NCBI GenBank assembly: GCA_019113845.1 | Contig: DXGQ01000042.1 | Coordinates: forward strand, 1-64,000 | Direction of reading: 5' to 3' | Length of the DNA: 64,000 nucleotides | Origin: Candidatus Anaerobutyricum avicola | GTDB lineage: Bacteria > Bacillota > Clostridia > Lachnospirales > Lachnospiraceae | Shown: positions 17,393-26,530 of the stretch, piece by piece | How the letters are laid out: each line of letters begins with the position of its first letter | How positions within the stretch are numbered: position 1 is the first letter of the stretch | Position numbers and translations under genes: made by a program | The notes under the pieces: generated by a model | What the model was told of the DNA's origin: nothing | What the model saw: the letters and a program-made list of their open reading frames with translations, nothing else | Database searches by the model: none

Positions 17393-19015
17393 TTATTTCA
17401 GATACATTCTCGCTTCGTATGGGCGAAGGACATTGGCGTCTTCGGCGTCGGTGTAGTTGGAGAGGAGCAGTCTGCTGCCTTCCGGGATCAGGGCGGAAGC
17501 ATCGATGGTCCGCTCATTGCCGTAGAAGTTACAGAGGACGGTCAATGTCTGTTCGTCATTTTTTCTGTGGTAAGCGAAGACTTCCTCATCGTCAGGGAGG
17601 AGCAGGCAGAAAGCGCCGTCCACAATAACAGGAATCTCTTTGCGGAGACGGATCAGCTGCTTGTAATAGGAGAAGACGGAGTCTTTATCGTTTACCTGAG
17701 AGGCGGCGTTGATCTCTGTGTAGTTCGGGTTCACCGGCAGCCATGGAGTCCCTGTGGTGAAGCCGGCCTGTGCGCTGTCGTCCCAGTGCATCGGAGTACG
17801 GGCATTGTCGCGGCTCTTCGCGTGGACGGCCTGCATGAGTTTTTCTTCCGACCATCCTTTTGCTTTAAGCACATGGTAGGCGTTCAGCGTCTCAACGTCA
17901 TCATAGTCGTCGATGGAAGGAAACGGAGTGTTGGTCATGCCCAGCTCTTCTCCCTGGTAAATGTACGGGGTACCCTCCATGCCGTGAAGCAGGGTGGCAA
18001 GCATTTTTGCGGAGAGAGCGCGGTATTCGTCGCTGTCGTTGCCCCAGCGGGAGACGATGCGGGGAAGATCATGGTTGTCCCAGAAGAGACTGTTCCAGCC
18101 TTTTTCGTGTAAGCGGGTCTGCCACTTATTCATCACTTCTTTGAGTTTGAGGAGAGGGAGCGGCATGAGATCCCATTTGGTTCCGTCCGGCTGCTGATCG
18201 AGGCAGATATGTTCAAACTGGAAGACCATGGATAATTCGCTGCCGTCCGGATTGCTGTAGAGAAGTGCGGTTTCCGGGGTCGCGCTCCACGCTTCTCCTA
18301 CGCTGACCAGACCGGCTTTGCCGAAGGTGCTGGCGCTTAACTCACGGATGAGCTCGTGGAGATGCGGACCGTTTACCAGAACTTTGTCGTCCGGCACCTT
18401 GCCGATATGGTCGATGACGTCCAGACGAAAGCCTTCGATGCCGCGGTCGATCCACCAGTTGATCATATCATAGAGTTCCTGGCGCAACTTTGGATTCTCC
18501 CAGTTTAAATCCGGCTGTTTTTTGGAGAACTGGTGCATATAGTATTGACCAAGCTCCGGTACCCACTCCCAGAGGGAACCGCCGAAACCGGAGGTCAGAT
18601 CGTTCGGAGGACAGCCTTCCACGCCGTCTCTCCAGATATAGTAATCGTGATAGGGATTCTCCTTACCTTTTAAGGCCTCCCGGAACCAGAAATGTTCGTC
18701 TGAAGAATGGTTGAGCACCAGATCCATGATAATGCGGATGTGATGCTTCTTTGCCTCGGCGATCAGACGGTCCATGTCGGCAAGGCTGCCGAAGATCGGG
18801 TCGATATCCCTGTAATCAGAGATGTCATAGCCATTGTCGGCCTGCGGGGAACAGTAAACCGGGGAGAGCCAGATGGCGTCGATGCCCAGATCTTCCAGAT
18901 AATCGAGACGGCTGATGATGCCCGGAATATCGCCGATGCCGTCGCCGTTGGTATCCTGAAAACTCCGCGGGTAAACCTGATAGATGACTGCTTGTTTCCA
19001 CCATTTGTTATCCAT
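17393..19015 (-). CDS. Oligo-1,6-glucosidase / alpha-glucosidase (GH13_31-like)
   Basis: A 540-residue cytoplasmic GH13 enzyme without a signal peptide. YQVYPRSFQDTNGDGIGDIP carries the calcium site, MDLVLNHSSDEH is region I, and QPDLNWENP is the oligo-1,6-glucosidase subfamily motif. GFRLDVIDH holds the nucleophile D199, SVGEAW the acid/base E241 and FWDNHDLPR the third acid D316. Valine 200 after the nucleophile is the residue linked to alpha-1,6 specificity in this family, so isomaltose or panose-like oligosaccharides are likely substrates. It is divergently placed from nothing obvious and lies downstream of the GalR-like gene on the same strand with a 134-base gap. Confidence 0.85.
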   Translation of the reverse strand: MDNKWWKQAVIYQVYPRSFQDTNGDGIGDIPGIISRLDYLEDLGIDAIWLSPVYCSPQADNGYDISDYRDIDPIFGSLADMDRLIAEAKKHHIRIIMDLVLNHSSDEHFWFREALKGKENPYHDYYIWRDGVEGCPPNDLTSGFGGSLWEWVPELGQYYMHQFSKKQPDLNWENPKLRQELYDMINWWIDRGIEGFRLDVIDHIGKVPDDKVLVNGPHLHELIRELSASTFGKAGLVSVGEAWSATPETALLYSNPDGSELSMVFQFEHICLDQQPDGTKWDLMPLPLLKLKEVMNKWQTRLHEKGWNSLFWDNHDLPRIVSRWGNDSDEYRALSAKMLATLLHGMEGTPYIYQGEELGMTNTPFPSIDDYDDVETLNAYHVLKAKGWSEEKLMQAVHAKSRDNARTPMHWDDSAQAGFTTGTPWLPVNPNYTEINAASQVNDKDSVFSYYKQLIRLRKEIPVIVDGAFCLLLPDDEEVFAYHRKNDEQTLTVLCNFYGNERTIDASALIPEGSRLLLSNYTDAEDANVLRPYEARMYLK

Positions 19016-19149
19016 GTGTGTGATCCTTTCTCATATATAATTTCTAATCTTTTTATACTACCGGAAAAAGAATCTGTAAAGCCTCTTTTTCTGTTCTTTT
19101 TGCTTTTCTTCCGATCAAAACAGACAAAAAATGATCCGTAAACAGAAAA

Positions 19150-20277
<1,128 letters not shown>

Positions 20278-20313
20278 CTATTATAACAAAATCAGTAAAA
20301 AAATAAAGTATTA

Positions 20314-20333
20314 TTTACTAAAAAATAAGTAAA
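20314..20333. promoter_or_regulatory. Candidate GalR operator
   Basis: TTTACTAAAAAATAAGTAAA is a near-perfect palindrome, and the half-site TTTACTAA recurs at 20393-20400 inside the galK promoter. This arrangement is expected for a LacI-type repressor controlling divergent genes. Confidence 0.55.
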
Positions 20334-20384
20334 ACATAAAGAGAAAACAGAGTAAATAATACGGTAAAATAGAAGTAAAAACAG

Positions 20385-20413
20385 TTGACAAATTTACTAA
20401 AGTGTTTTACTAT
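20385..20413 (+). promoter_or_regulatory. galK-galT promoter
   Basis: TTGACA (20385-20390), a 17-base spacer, and TACTAT (20408-20413). The spacer contains the operator half-site TTTACTAAAG, so repressor binding would block polymerase. Confidence 0.75.
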
Positions 20414-20505
20414 AAAGCCATAATAGTAACCGACAAAAACAGCGGTACCGCACAGAAGAGGCGGACCGCGGGGAAGATCAGAACGAACAAAAAGGAGAAG
20501 ACGTT

Positions 20506-21789
20506 ATGGCAAAAAAAACAGGGGTTTTAAAAGAAGAATTCAGAAGCGGCGCACACAGAGAGTTACTGCGGGATATTTACCTGGATGAGAATGTGCTCGA
20601 CTATCAGACAGAGCGTTATATCAAGGCGCTGGAGAGTTATGAGGAACTGTACGGCGAGCAGGAAGTGGAGATCTACAGCGCTCCCGGCCGCAGCGAGGTG
20701 GGAGGAAACCACACGGATCACCAGCACGGCAAGGTACTGGCAGCATCCATCAACCTGGACATCATCGCAGTGGTCTCTCCGAGAGAGGACGGCATGATCG
20801 AAGTGAAGTCTGACGGATATCCGAAGACTGTCGTTGATCTTTCTTCCCTGGAACCGGTGAAGAAAGAAGTGGGAACCTCCACAGCGCTGATCCGTGGTGT
20901 GGCGGCAAGGATCCGGGAGATGGGATACGCGATCGGCGGATTCCAGGCGTATGCGACCAGCGATGTGCTGAGTGGTTCCGGCATGTCTTCCTCCGCGGCA
21001 TATGAGGTTGTCATCGGTACGATCCTGTCCGGCCTGTATAATGATATGAAGCTGGACGCTGTGGATATCGCAAAGATCGGACAGTATGCGGAGAATGTTT
21101 ACTTCGGAAAACCGTGCGGACTGATGGACCAGACAGCCTGCTCCGTCGGCGGACTGATCCACATTGACTTTGCGGACCCGGACAACACTTACGTAAAGAA
21201 ACTGGATGTGGACTTCGAGGCGTATGATCATTGCCTGTGCATCACCGACACCAAAGGTTCCCATGCGGACCTGACAGACGAGTATGCATCCATTCCGGCA
21301 GATATGAAGAAGGCGGCAGCTTATTTTGGTAAGGAAGTGCTCCGTCAGGTAGATGAGAAAGAGTTTTTCGGAAAGCTGGCAGAACTCCGTGAGAAACTCG
21401 GTGACCGTCCGGTCCTTCGCGCCCTCCATTTCTTTGGGGAAGAGAAGAGAGTGGACGAGGAGATCGCCGCACTGGAGCGGGGAGATTTCGATGCATTTAA
21501 GAAATGGGTGAAGGCGTCCGGCGCTTCTTCTTTCCAGTACCTGCAGAATGTATTTACTGTTCGGGATTTAAACGGGCAGGGACTTTCCGTAGGCCTTGCC
21601 GTCAGCGATGCAGTGCTGGGAGAAAGAGGTGTCAGCAGAGTACACGGAGGCGGTTTTGCCGGAACGATTCAGGCATTTGTGCCGGGAGACGCCGTGCAGG
21701 AATACAGAGAAGCGCTTGACAGCGTGTTCGGCGAGGGAAGCTGCCATGTACTGAAAGTAAGAAAATACGGCGGAATGAAAGTTCTGTAA
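20506..21789 (+). CDS. galK: Galactokinase
   Basis: A 427-residue GHMP kinase that phosphorylates galactose at C1 in the Leloir pathway. GRSEVGGNHTDHQHGKVLAA is the galactokinase signature, DVLSGSGMSSSAAYEVVIG the ATP-binding GHMP motif 2, CGLMDQTACSVGG carries the catalytic aspartate, and RVHGGGFAGTIQAFVP is GHMP motif 3. It is about 35 residues longer than typical GalK because of an N-terminal helical stretch, as in other clostridial proteins. The start has AAAAGGAGA upstream. It is followed by galT after 65 bases in the same operon. Confidence 0.95.
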   Translation: MAKKTGVLKEEFRSGAHRELLRDIYLDENVLDYQTERYIKALESYEELYGEQEVEIYSAPGRSEVGGNHTDHQHGKVLAASINLDIIAVVSPREDGMIEVKSDGYPKTVVDLSSLEPVKKEVGTSTALIRGVAARIREMGYAIGGFQAYATSDVLSGSGMSSSAAYEVVIGTILSGLYNDMKLDAVDIAKIGQYAENVYFGKPCGLMDQTACSVGGLIHIDFADPDNTYVKKLDVDFEAYDHCLCITDTKGSHADLTDEYASIPADMKKAAAYFGKEVLRQVDEKEFFGKLAELREKLGDRPVLRALHFFGEEKRVDEEIAALERGDFDAFKKWVKASGASSFQYLQNVFTVRDLNGQGLSVGLAVSDAVLGERGVSRVHGGGFAGTIQAFVPGDAVQEYREALDSVFGEGSCHVLKVRKYGGMKVL

Positions 21790-21854
21790 GAGAATAGTAA
21801 GAGCCGGGGAAACAGATACAGGAAATATAAAGGGCGGTAAAAGGAGAATATAAG

Positions 21855-23351
21855 ATGAGTTTATATAAAGAGATTGCCAGACTGGTGGAATATGGACTGA
21901 GAACAGAGCTCGTTGCACAGGCAGATAAAAGGTATATGATCAATCAGCTTCTTGAGGTATTTCATGAAGATGAATACGAGGAGCAGGATGTGGCCGGTGA
22001 AGATATCGTTCTTCCGGAAGTACTTGATACGCTGACGGACATCGCCTTTGAGAGAGGGATCATCAGCAGTGATGACATCGTGACAAGAGATTTATTCGAC
22101 ACGAAGCTTATGGGGATTCTCACCCCACGTCCGTCCCAGGTCATCGCGGAGTTCGAGGATCTCTATGGAGAAAATCCGCAGAAGGCGACAGATGCATTTT
22201 ATAAATTCAGCCAGGATACCAACTATATCCGCAGAGACCGGATCAAAAAGGATATCCGTTGGAAGGTGGACAGCCCGTACGGAAAGATTGACATCACGAT
22301 CAACCTGTCCAAACCGGAAAAAGACCCGAAAGCCATTGCGGCAGCTAAAAACGCACCGCAGAGCGCCTATCCGAAATGTCAGCTCTGCATGGAGAACGAG
22401 GGATATGCCGGAAGAATGAATCATCCGGCAAGACAGAATCACCGGATCATTCCGATTCAGATCAACGGAAGCCAGTGGGGATTCCAGTATTCTCCGTATG
22501 TGTACTATAATGAGCACTGCATTGTCTTTAACGGACAGCATGTGCCGATGAAGATCGACCATACAGCTTTTGTGAAATTATTTGACTTTATCAAACAGTT
22601 CCCGCATTATTTCCTTGGCTCCAACGCGGACCTGCCGATCGTGGGAGGTTCCATCCTGAGCCACGATCACTTCCAGGGCGGCCGGTACCGTTTTGCCATG
22701 GCGGACGCTGAGATGGAGAAACATATCGTGATCCCGGGATATGAGGACGTGGAAGCAGGAATCCTGCACTGGCCGCTGTCTGTCATCCGTATCCGTCATA
22801 AAGACGAGAAACGGCTTATTGCGCTGGCAGACCACATCCTGGAGAAATGGAGAGGCTACACCGATGCGGAAGCGTACATTTTTGCCGAGACGGACGGAGA
22901 GCCGCATAACACGATCACGCCGATCGCCAGAAAGAACGGAGAACTGTTTGAACTGGATCTGACACTCAGAAATAATATCACAACGGAGGAGTGTCCTCTG
23001 GGATTGTATCATCCGCACAGCGAATACCATCACATCAAGAAAGAGAATATCGGACTGATCGAGGTGATGGGACTTGCCGTTCTGCCGTCCAGATTGAAGG
23101 GCGAGATGGAGCTGCTGGCGGACTGTCTGGTAAAGAAGACGCCGGCCGAGGAGCACGAAGAACTCCTGAAGCATAAAGAATGGGCAGACAAGATCTGCGC
23201 GAAATATGCGGATATCAATGCGGATAACGTAATGGATATCCTCAAAGAAGAGATCGGACAGGTATTTGTGGGCGTGCTGGAAGATGCCGGCGTCTACAAA
23301 TGTACCGAAGAAGGCAGAGCGGCCTTTGACCGGTTTGTGGCAGTTTTATAA
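21855..23351 (+). CDS. galT: UDP-glucose--hexose-1-phosphate uridylyltransferase (class II)
   Basis: A 498-residue enzyme that exchanges UMP between UDP-glucose and galactose-1-phosphate. It is the long Firmicutes class of GalT (COG4468), unrelated in length to the 350-residue E. coli type. Recognisable segments are MGILTPRPSQVIAEF, HFQGGRYRFAMA after SHD (SHDHFQGG is the nucleotidyl-transfer site with its histidines) and TPIARKNGELFELDLTLRNN. AAAAGGAGA precedes the ATG. With galK this gives two of the three Leloir steps; galE is not in the window. The stop lies 12 bases from the end of the convergent regulator. Confidence 0.95.
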   Translation: MSLYKEIARLVEYGLRTELVAQADKRYMINQLLEVFHEDEYEEQDVAGEDIVLPEVLDTLTDIAFERGIISSDDIVTRDLFDTKLMGILTPRPSQVIAEFEDLYGENPQKATDAFYKFSQDTNYIRRDRIKKDIRWKVDSPYGKIDITINLSKPEKDPKAIAAAKNAPQSAYPKCQLCMENEGYAGRMNHPARQNHRIIPIQINGSQWGFQYSPYVYYNEHCIVFNGQHVPMKIDHTAFVKLFDFIKQFPHYFLGSNADLPIVGGSILSHDHFQGGRYRFAMADAEMEKHIVIPGYEDVEAGILHWPLSVIRIRHKDEKRLIALADHILEKWRGYTDAEAYIFAETDGEPHNTITPIARKNGELFELDLTLRNNITTEECPLGLYHPHSEYHHIKKENIGLIEVMGLAVLPSRLKGEMELLADCLVKKTPAEEHEELLKHKEWADKICAKYADINADNVMDILKEEIGQVFVGVLEDAGVYKCTEEGRAAFDRFVAVL

Positions 23352-23363
23352 GTTTTTCTGTCG

Positions 23364-24296
23364 TTACAAATTTTTCATATAGTTGATGACAAAGAGAACG
23401 GTCTTGAGAGTCATGGCATCGTGAAATTGCCGGATATCAAGGCCGGTCTCTTTTTGTATCTGTTCCAGACGGTAGATCAGAGTGTTCCGGTGCATGTGCA
23501 GATGCCGTGTGGTCTCCGCGATATTGAGGTTATTATCCAGGAAACAGTTGATGACATGAACGGTCTCCGGCTGAAAAAAGTCCGGGGAGCAGTCGCCGAG
23601 CGCTTCCTTTAAGTAGGCGCTGCACTGTTCCCGTGAGAGACCGTATATGAGACGACCGATCCCCAGTTTATCATAGGGATAGACATACTGATCCGGATAG
23701 AAGATCTTTCCGGCGTTGAGAGCCAGGGACGCTTCCTGGTAGGCTTTTGGCAGCTGATTTAAGTGTTCGTAGATAGCGCCGTAGGCGACCTTTACCTGAA
23801 TCAGCGCCTCAGCGTTCAGAAGGTCCATCACCAGATAGGCGGAAGAGTGCAGAGTATCCACCGATATTTCCTCTGAAAATGTGTATACAATGGCAAGCTG
23901 GCAGGAGGACATGGGGATAAACCATGAGCGGGAGACGTCCGGAAAGGCGTGTTTCAGGATCGTGATGACAGAATTCTCCATCGTTTCTTTTGATTCCACG
24001 AGAAAAAGAGCCCGCCAGGCGGTGAGGGGGACGTGGAACCGTTTTGCGGTGTGGATCAGCTCGTGGGTCTCCATCTCTCCGGTGATCCACCGCTTGTATA
24101 TCGCTTCCCGGCTGTTTGTCTCCTTGTAAGAATCAATTAGCGCGTCCAGCTGGTGCAGCGTGTAAGAGAGAAACTCTTCGTCATCATGTTCCGCTGCATT
24201 TTCTGTCTCCGGCAGCTCTATATGAAGGGACAGCCCGGTGATCCGTTTCAGTTCATCCAGCTTTCTCTTTACATTTCTCAGTTCTGTATTTTCCAT
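23364..24296 (-). CDS. CdaR/PucR-type transcriptional regulator
   Basis: A 310-residue protein with a central GGDEF-like alpha/beta domain (about residues 100-200) and a C-terminal PucR helix-turn-helix: NCFLDNNLNIAETTRHLHMH then RNTLIYRLEQIQKETGLDIR, the CdaR/PucR signature. The N-terminal 90 residues are helical with no known sensor domain. CAGGAG precedes the start by ten bases. It lies directly upstream of msmK on the same strand and is a plausible regulator of that shared ATPase, though this is context only. Confidence 0.82.
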   Translation of the reverse strand: MENTELRNVKRKLDELKRITGLSLHIELPETENAAEHDDEEFLSYTLHQLDALIDSYKETNSREAIYKRWITGEMETHELIHTAKRFHVPLTAWRALFLVESKETMENSVITILKHAFPDVSRSWFIPMSSCQLAIVYTFSEEISVDTLHSSAYLVMDLLNAEALIQVKVAYGAIYEHLNQLPKAYQEASLALNAGKIFYPDQYVYPYDKLGIGRLIYGLSREQCSAYLKEALGDCSPDFFQPETVHVINCFLDNNLNIAETTRHLHMHRNTLIYRLEQIQKETGLDIRQFHDAMTLKTVLFVINYMKNL

Positions 24297-24441
24297 GAGA
24301 GCATACTCCTGTTCTGAAATCGTGTTTGAAATGGCAGGGCCCGGGCGATGTGCATCATCATCCCGCTGTCTGGAACAGCCAGTGTTCCGATAGCCTTATG
24401 GCGAAAGTATATCACTAAAAAAAGAGAATGGAAAGTAGAAC

Positions 24442-24503
24442 GTTCATAAAAATGTACGGTGTAAAAGTGTATGGCGTAAAAATGTACAGGGTAAAAATGT
24501 GTG
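24442..24503. repeat. Imperfect 15-bp tandem repeats
   Basis: Four units resembling GTAAAAATGTACAGG follow one another in the 354-base gap between the CdaR/PucR-type gene and msmK. The rest of the gap is AT-rich and shows no gene. Function unknown. Confidence 0.5.
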
Positions 24504-24650
24504 GACAGAATATATGCCCCGGGTGAATGAAATGAGGAGGACCCGAGGCATGCATTCCTTTTAGAAAAAGAGAAAAACGAATTATGATATACAAATGTAC
24601 ATATTTCTGGGATGGTTGTACTCACCGGAAGATGAGCGCGCCAATCCTCT

Positions 24651-25760
24651 CTAGTTGGTGATAGTTACTTCTGTTTCTTTATCGAATAAATGAATCTTTT
24701 CCATATCCAGGATGAAGGAAGCGTCAGAACCGGATTTCAGTTTGGTGCTGGAACTTACGCGGGCTGTCATCTGTGTACCTTCCATATCGAAGTACAGATA
24801 AACCTCTGCGCCAAGCAGCTCGTAGAACTTGATCTTCGTCTTGATATTAAGACCTACAGGAGCACCTTTGTCGCCTTCTTCGTAGATGTCTTCCGGACGG
24901 ATACCGAGGATAACGGTCTTGCCGTTGTAGTTGCCGTCGATGAGCGCCTGTTTCTTAGAATCCGGAACACGCATCTCGCTGTGACCTACAGTTAATGTAA
25001 CATCGTTGCCGTTAATCTTAACCTTGGCATCCATAAAGTTCATCTGAGGAGAACCAATGAATCCTGCTACGAACAGGTTGCAAGGTTTGTCATACAGATT
25101 CTGAGGGGTATCTACCTGCTGCATGATACCATCTTTCATAACAACGATTCTTGTACCAAGGGTCATAGCCTCTGTCTGGTCATGTGTTACGTAGATAATC
25201 GTAGCGCCCAGGTTCTGATGAATCTTGGAAATCTCAATACGCATCTGAACACGAAGCTTTGCGTCCAGGTTGGAAAGAGGCTCGTCCATCAGGAATACCT
25301 TAGGATTACGAACGATGGCACGTCCCATGGCAACACGCTGTCTCTGACCACCGGAAAGAGCGTTCGGCTTACGGTCAAGGAGCTTATCAAGGTCAAGGAT
25401 CTTGGCAGCCTCACGAACCTTTTTGTCGATCTCGTCTTTCGGTACTTTACGAAGCTTTAAGCTGAATGCCATGTTGTCATATACGGTCATATGCGGATAC
25501 AGAGCGTAGTTCTGGAAAACCATGGCGATATCACGGTCTTTTGGTTCGATGTCGTTCATCAGCTTGCCGTCGATACGGAACTCACCTTCAGAAATATCCT
25601 CCAGACCGGCGATCATACGAAGTGTGGTGGATTTACCACATCCGGATGGTCCTACGAAAATGATGAACTCTTTATCTGCGATCTCCAGATTGAAATCGGT
25701 TACGGCATGATAACCGTTCGGATAAATCTTCTGAATTCCTTTTAATGATAAGTTAGCCAT
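24651..25760 (-). CDS. msmK: ABC transporter ATPase for sugars (MsmK/UgpC type)
   Basis: A 369-residue ATPase that powers carbohydrate ABC importers. The Walker A motif is VGPSGCGKSTTLRMIAGLED, the signature is LSGGQRQRVAMGRAIVRNP, Walker B is VFLMDEPLSNLDAKLR and the switch is YVTHDQTEAMTLG. The C-terminal 130 residues form the TOBE/regulatory domain (GNYNGKTVILGIRPEDIYEE). The start at 25760 has AAGGAGG upstream; an earlier in-frame codon at 25811 does not. It is not part of a transporter operon here, so it probably serves several importers, including the one at 34297-37475, which lacks an ATPase. Confidence 0.93.
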   Translation of the reverse strand: MANLSLKGIQKIYPNGYHAVTDFNLEIADKEFIIFVGPSGCGKSTTLRMIAGLEDISEGEFRIDGKLMNDIEPKDRDIAMVFQNYALYPHMTVYDNMAFSLKLRKVPKDEIDKKVREAAKILDLDKLLDRKPNALSGGQRQRVAMGRAIVRNPKVFLMDEPLSNLDAKLRVQMRIEISKIHQNLGATIIYVTHDQTEAMTLGTRIVVMKDGIMQQVDTPQNLYDKPCNLFVAGFIGSPQMNFMDAKVKINGNDVTLTVGHSEMRVPDSKKQALIDGNYNGKTVILGIRPEDIYEEGDKGAPVGLNIKTKIKFYELLGAEVYLYFDMEGTQMTARVSSSTKLKSGSDASFILDMEKIHLFDKETEVTITN

Positions 25761-25841
25761 AGATAATGTATCCTCCTTAAAAATATATGTATATATAAAT
25801 ATACGGGACATTAGATGCCGTGTATATATTTATATATAAGT

Positions 25842-25849
25842 AAACGTTT
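25842..25849. promoter_or_regulatory. AAACGTTT palindrome upstream of msmK
   Basis: AAACGTTT with flanks AG and AC matches the centre of LacI/CcpA operators (half of a cre site). It lies in the AT-rich promoter region of msmK. Binding is not established. Confidence 0.35.
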
Positions 25850-25924
25850 CTGCTTTCTATAGTCTAAACCATATGCGAGGATTCGGCAATGACACAAGTA
25901 ACTAAAAATTCAAAAAAATTATGG

Positions 25925-26530
25925 TCAAAGACGACAGTCCTCATAGTCAAAGATGCAATATTCATAGGCGTTGATAATCTCCGTGGACTTATACCGGTCA
26001 TATCGGTGAAAATCACCGCCGTAATTTTTGTGCACGTGTCCGTGGATAAAATAGCGAGGCTGATACCGGTTCAGGAGATGACAGAAGGTCTCAAAGCCCC
26101 GGTGCGGCAGGTCCTCCCCGTCGTTGATATTACGTGCGGGCGCGTGTGTCAGCAGGATGTCGATGCCGCCGTGCCGCAGCAGGGAGAACTTCTGTTTCTT
26201 GGCTCTTTTTTTCATTTCCTTTTCTTCGTACTGGTATGCTCCGTCATTATAGTTCATGGAGCCGCCAAGCCCCAGGATCCGGATGCCCTCGTGGACATAG
26301 ACCCTGTCGTCCACACAGATGCAGCCTTCCGGAGGCCGGCGTTTGTACTGCGTGTCATGATTGCCGTGTACGTACAGCACCGGAGCACGGGACATAGTCA
26401 CCAGAAAGGACAGATATTCCGCCCGGAGGTCGCCGGCGGAGAGGATGAGGTCGATGTCCGCCAGCTTTTTCCTCTCGTAGTAGTCCCAGAAATACGGGGA
26501 TTCGATATCGGAGATGGCCAGGATCTTCAT
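25925..26530 (-). CDS. Calcineurin-like metallophosphoesterase
   Basis: A 201-residue single-domain phosphoesterase with all five metal-site motifs: MKILAISDIESPYF, ILSAGDLRAEYL, YVHGNHDTQYK, LLTHAPARN and FIHGHVHKNYG. Small members of this family (YfcE/MJ0936-like and Lachnospiraceae relatives) cleave phosphodiesters or phosphomonoesters of nucleotides. Its ATG overlaps the stop of the BMP-like gene (ATGA at 26527-26530), with GGAGGA upstream inside that gene, so translation is coupled. This points to a shared nucleoside or nucleotide-related task. The exact substrate is unknown. Confidence 0.85.
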   Translation of the reverse strand: MKILAISDIESPYFWDYYERKKLADIDLILSAGDLRAEYLSFLVTMSRAPVLYVHGNHDTQYKRRPPEGCICVDDRVYVHEGIRILGLGGSMNYNDGAYQYEEKEMKKRAKKQKFSLLRHGGIDILLTHAPARNINDGEDLPHRGFETFCHLLNRYQPRYFIHGHVHKNYGGDFHRYDRYKSTEIINAYEYCIFDYEDCRL

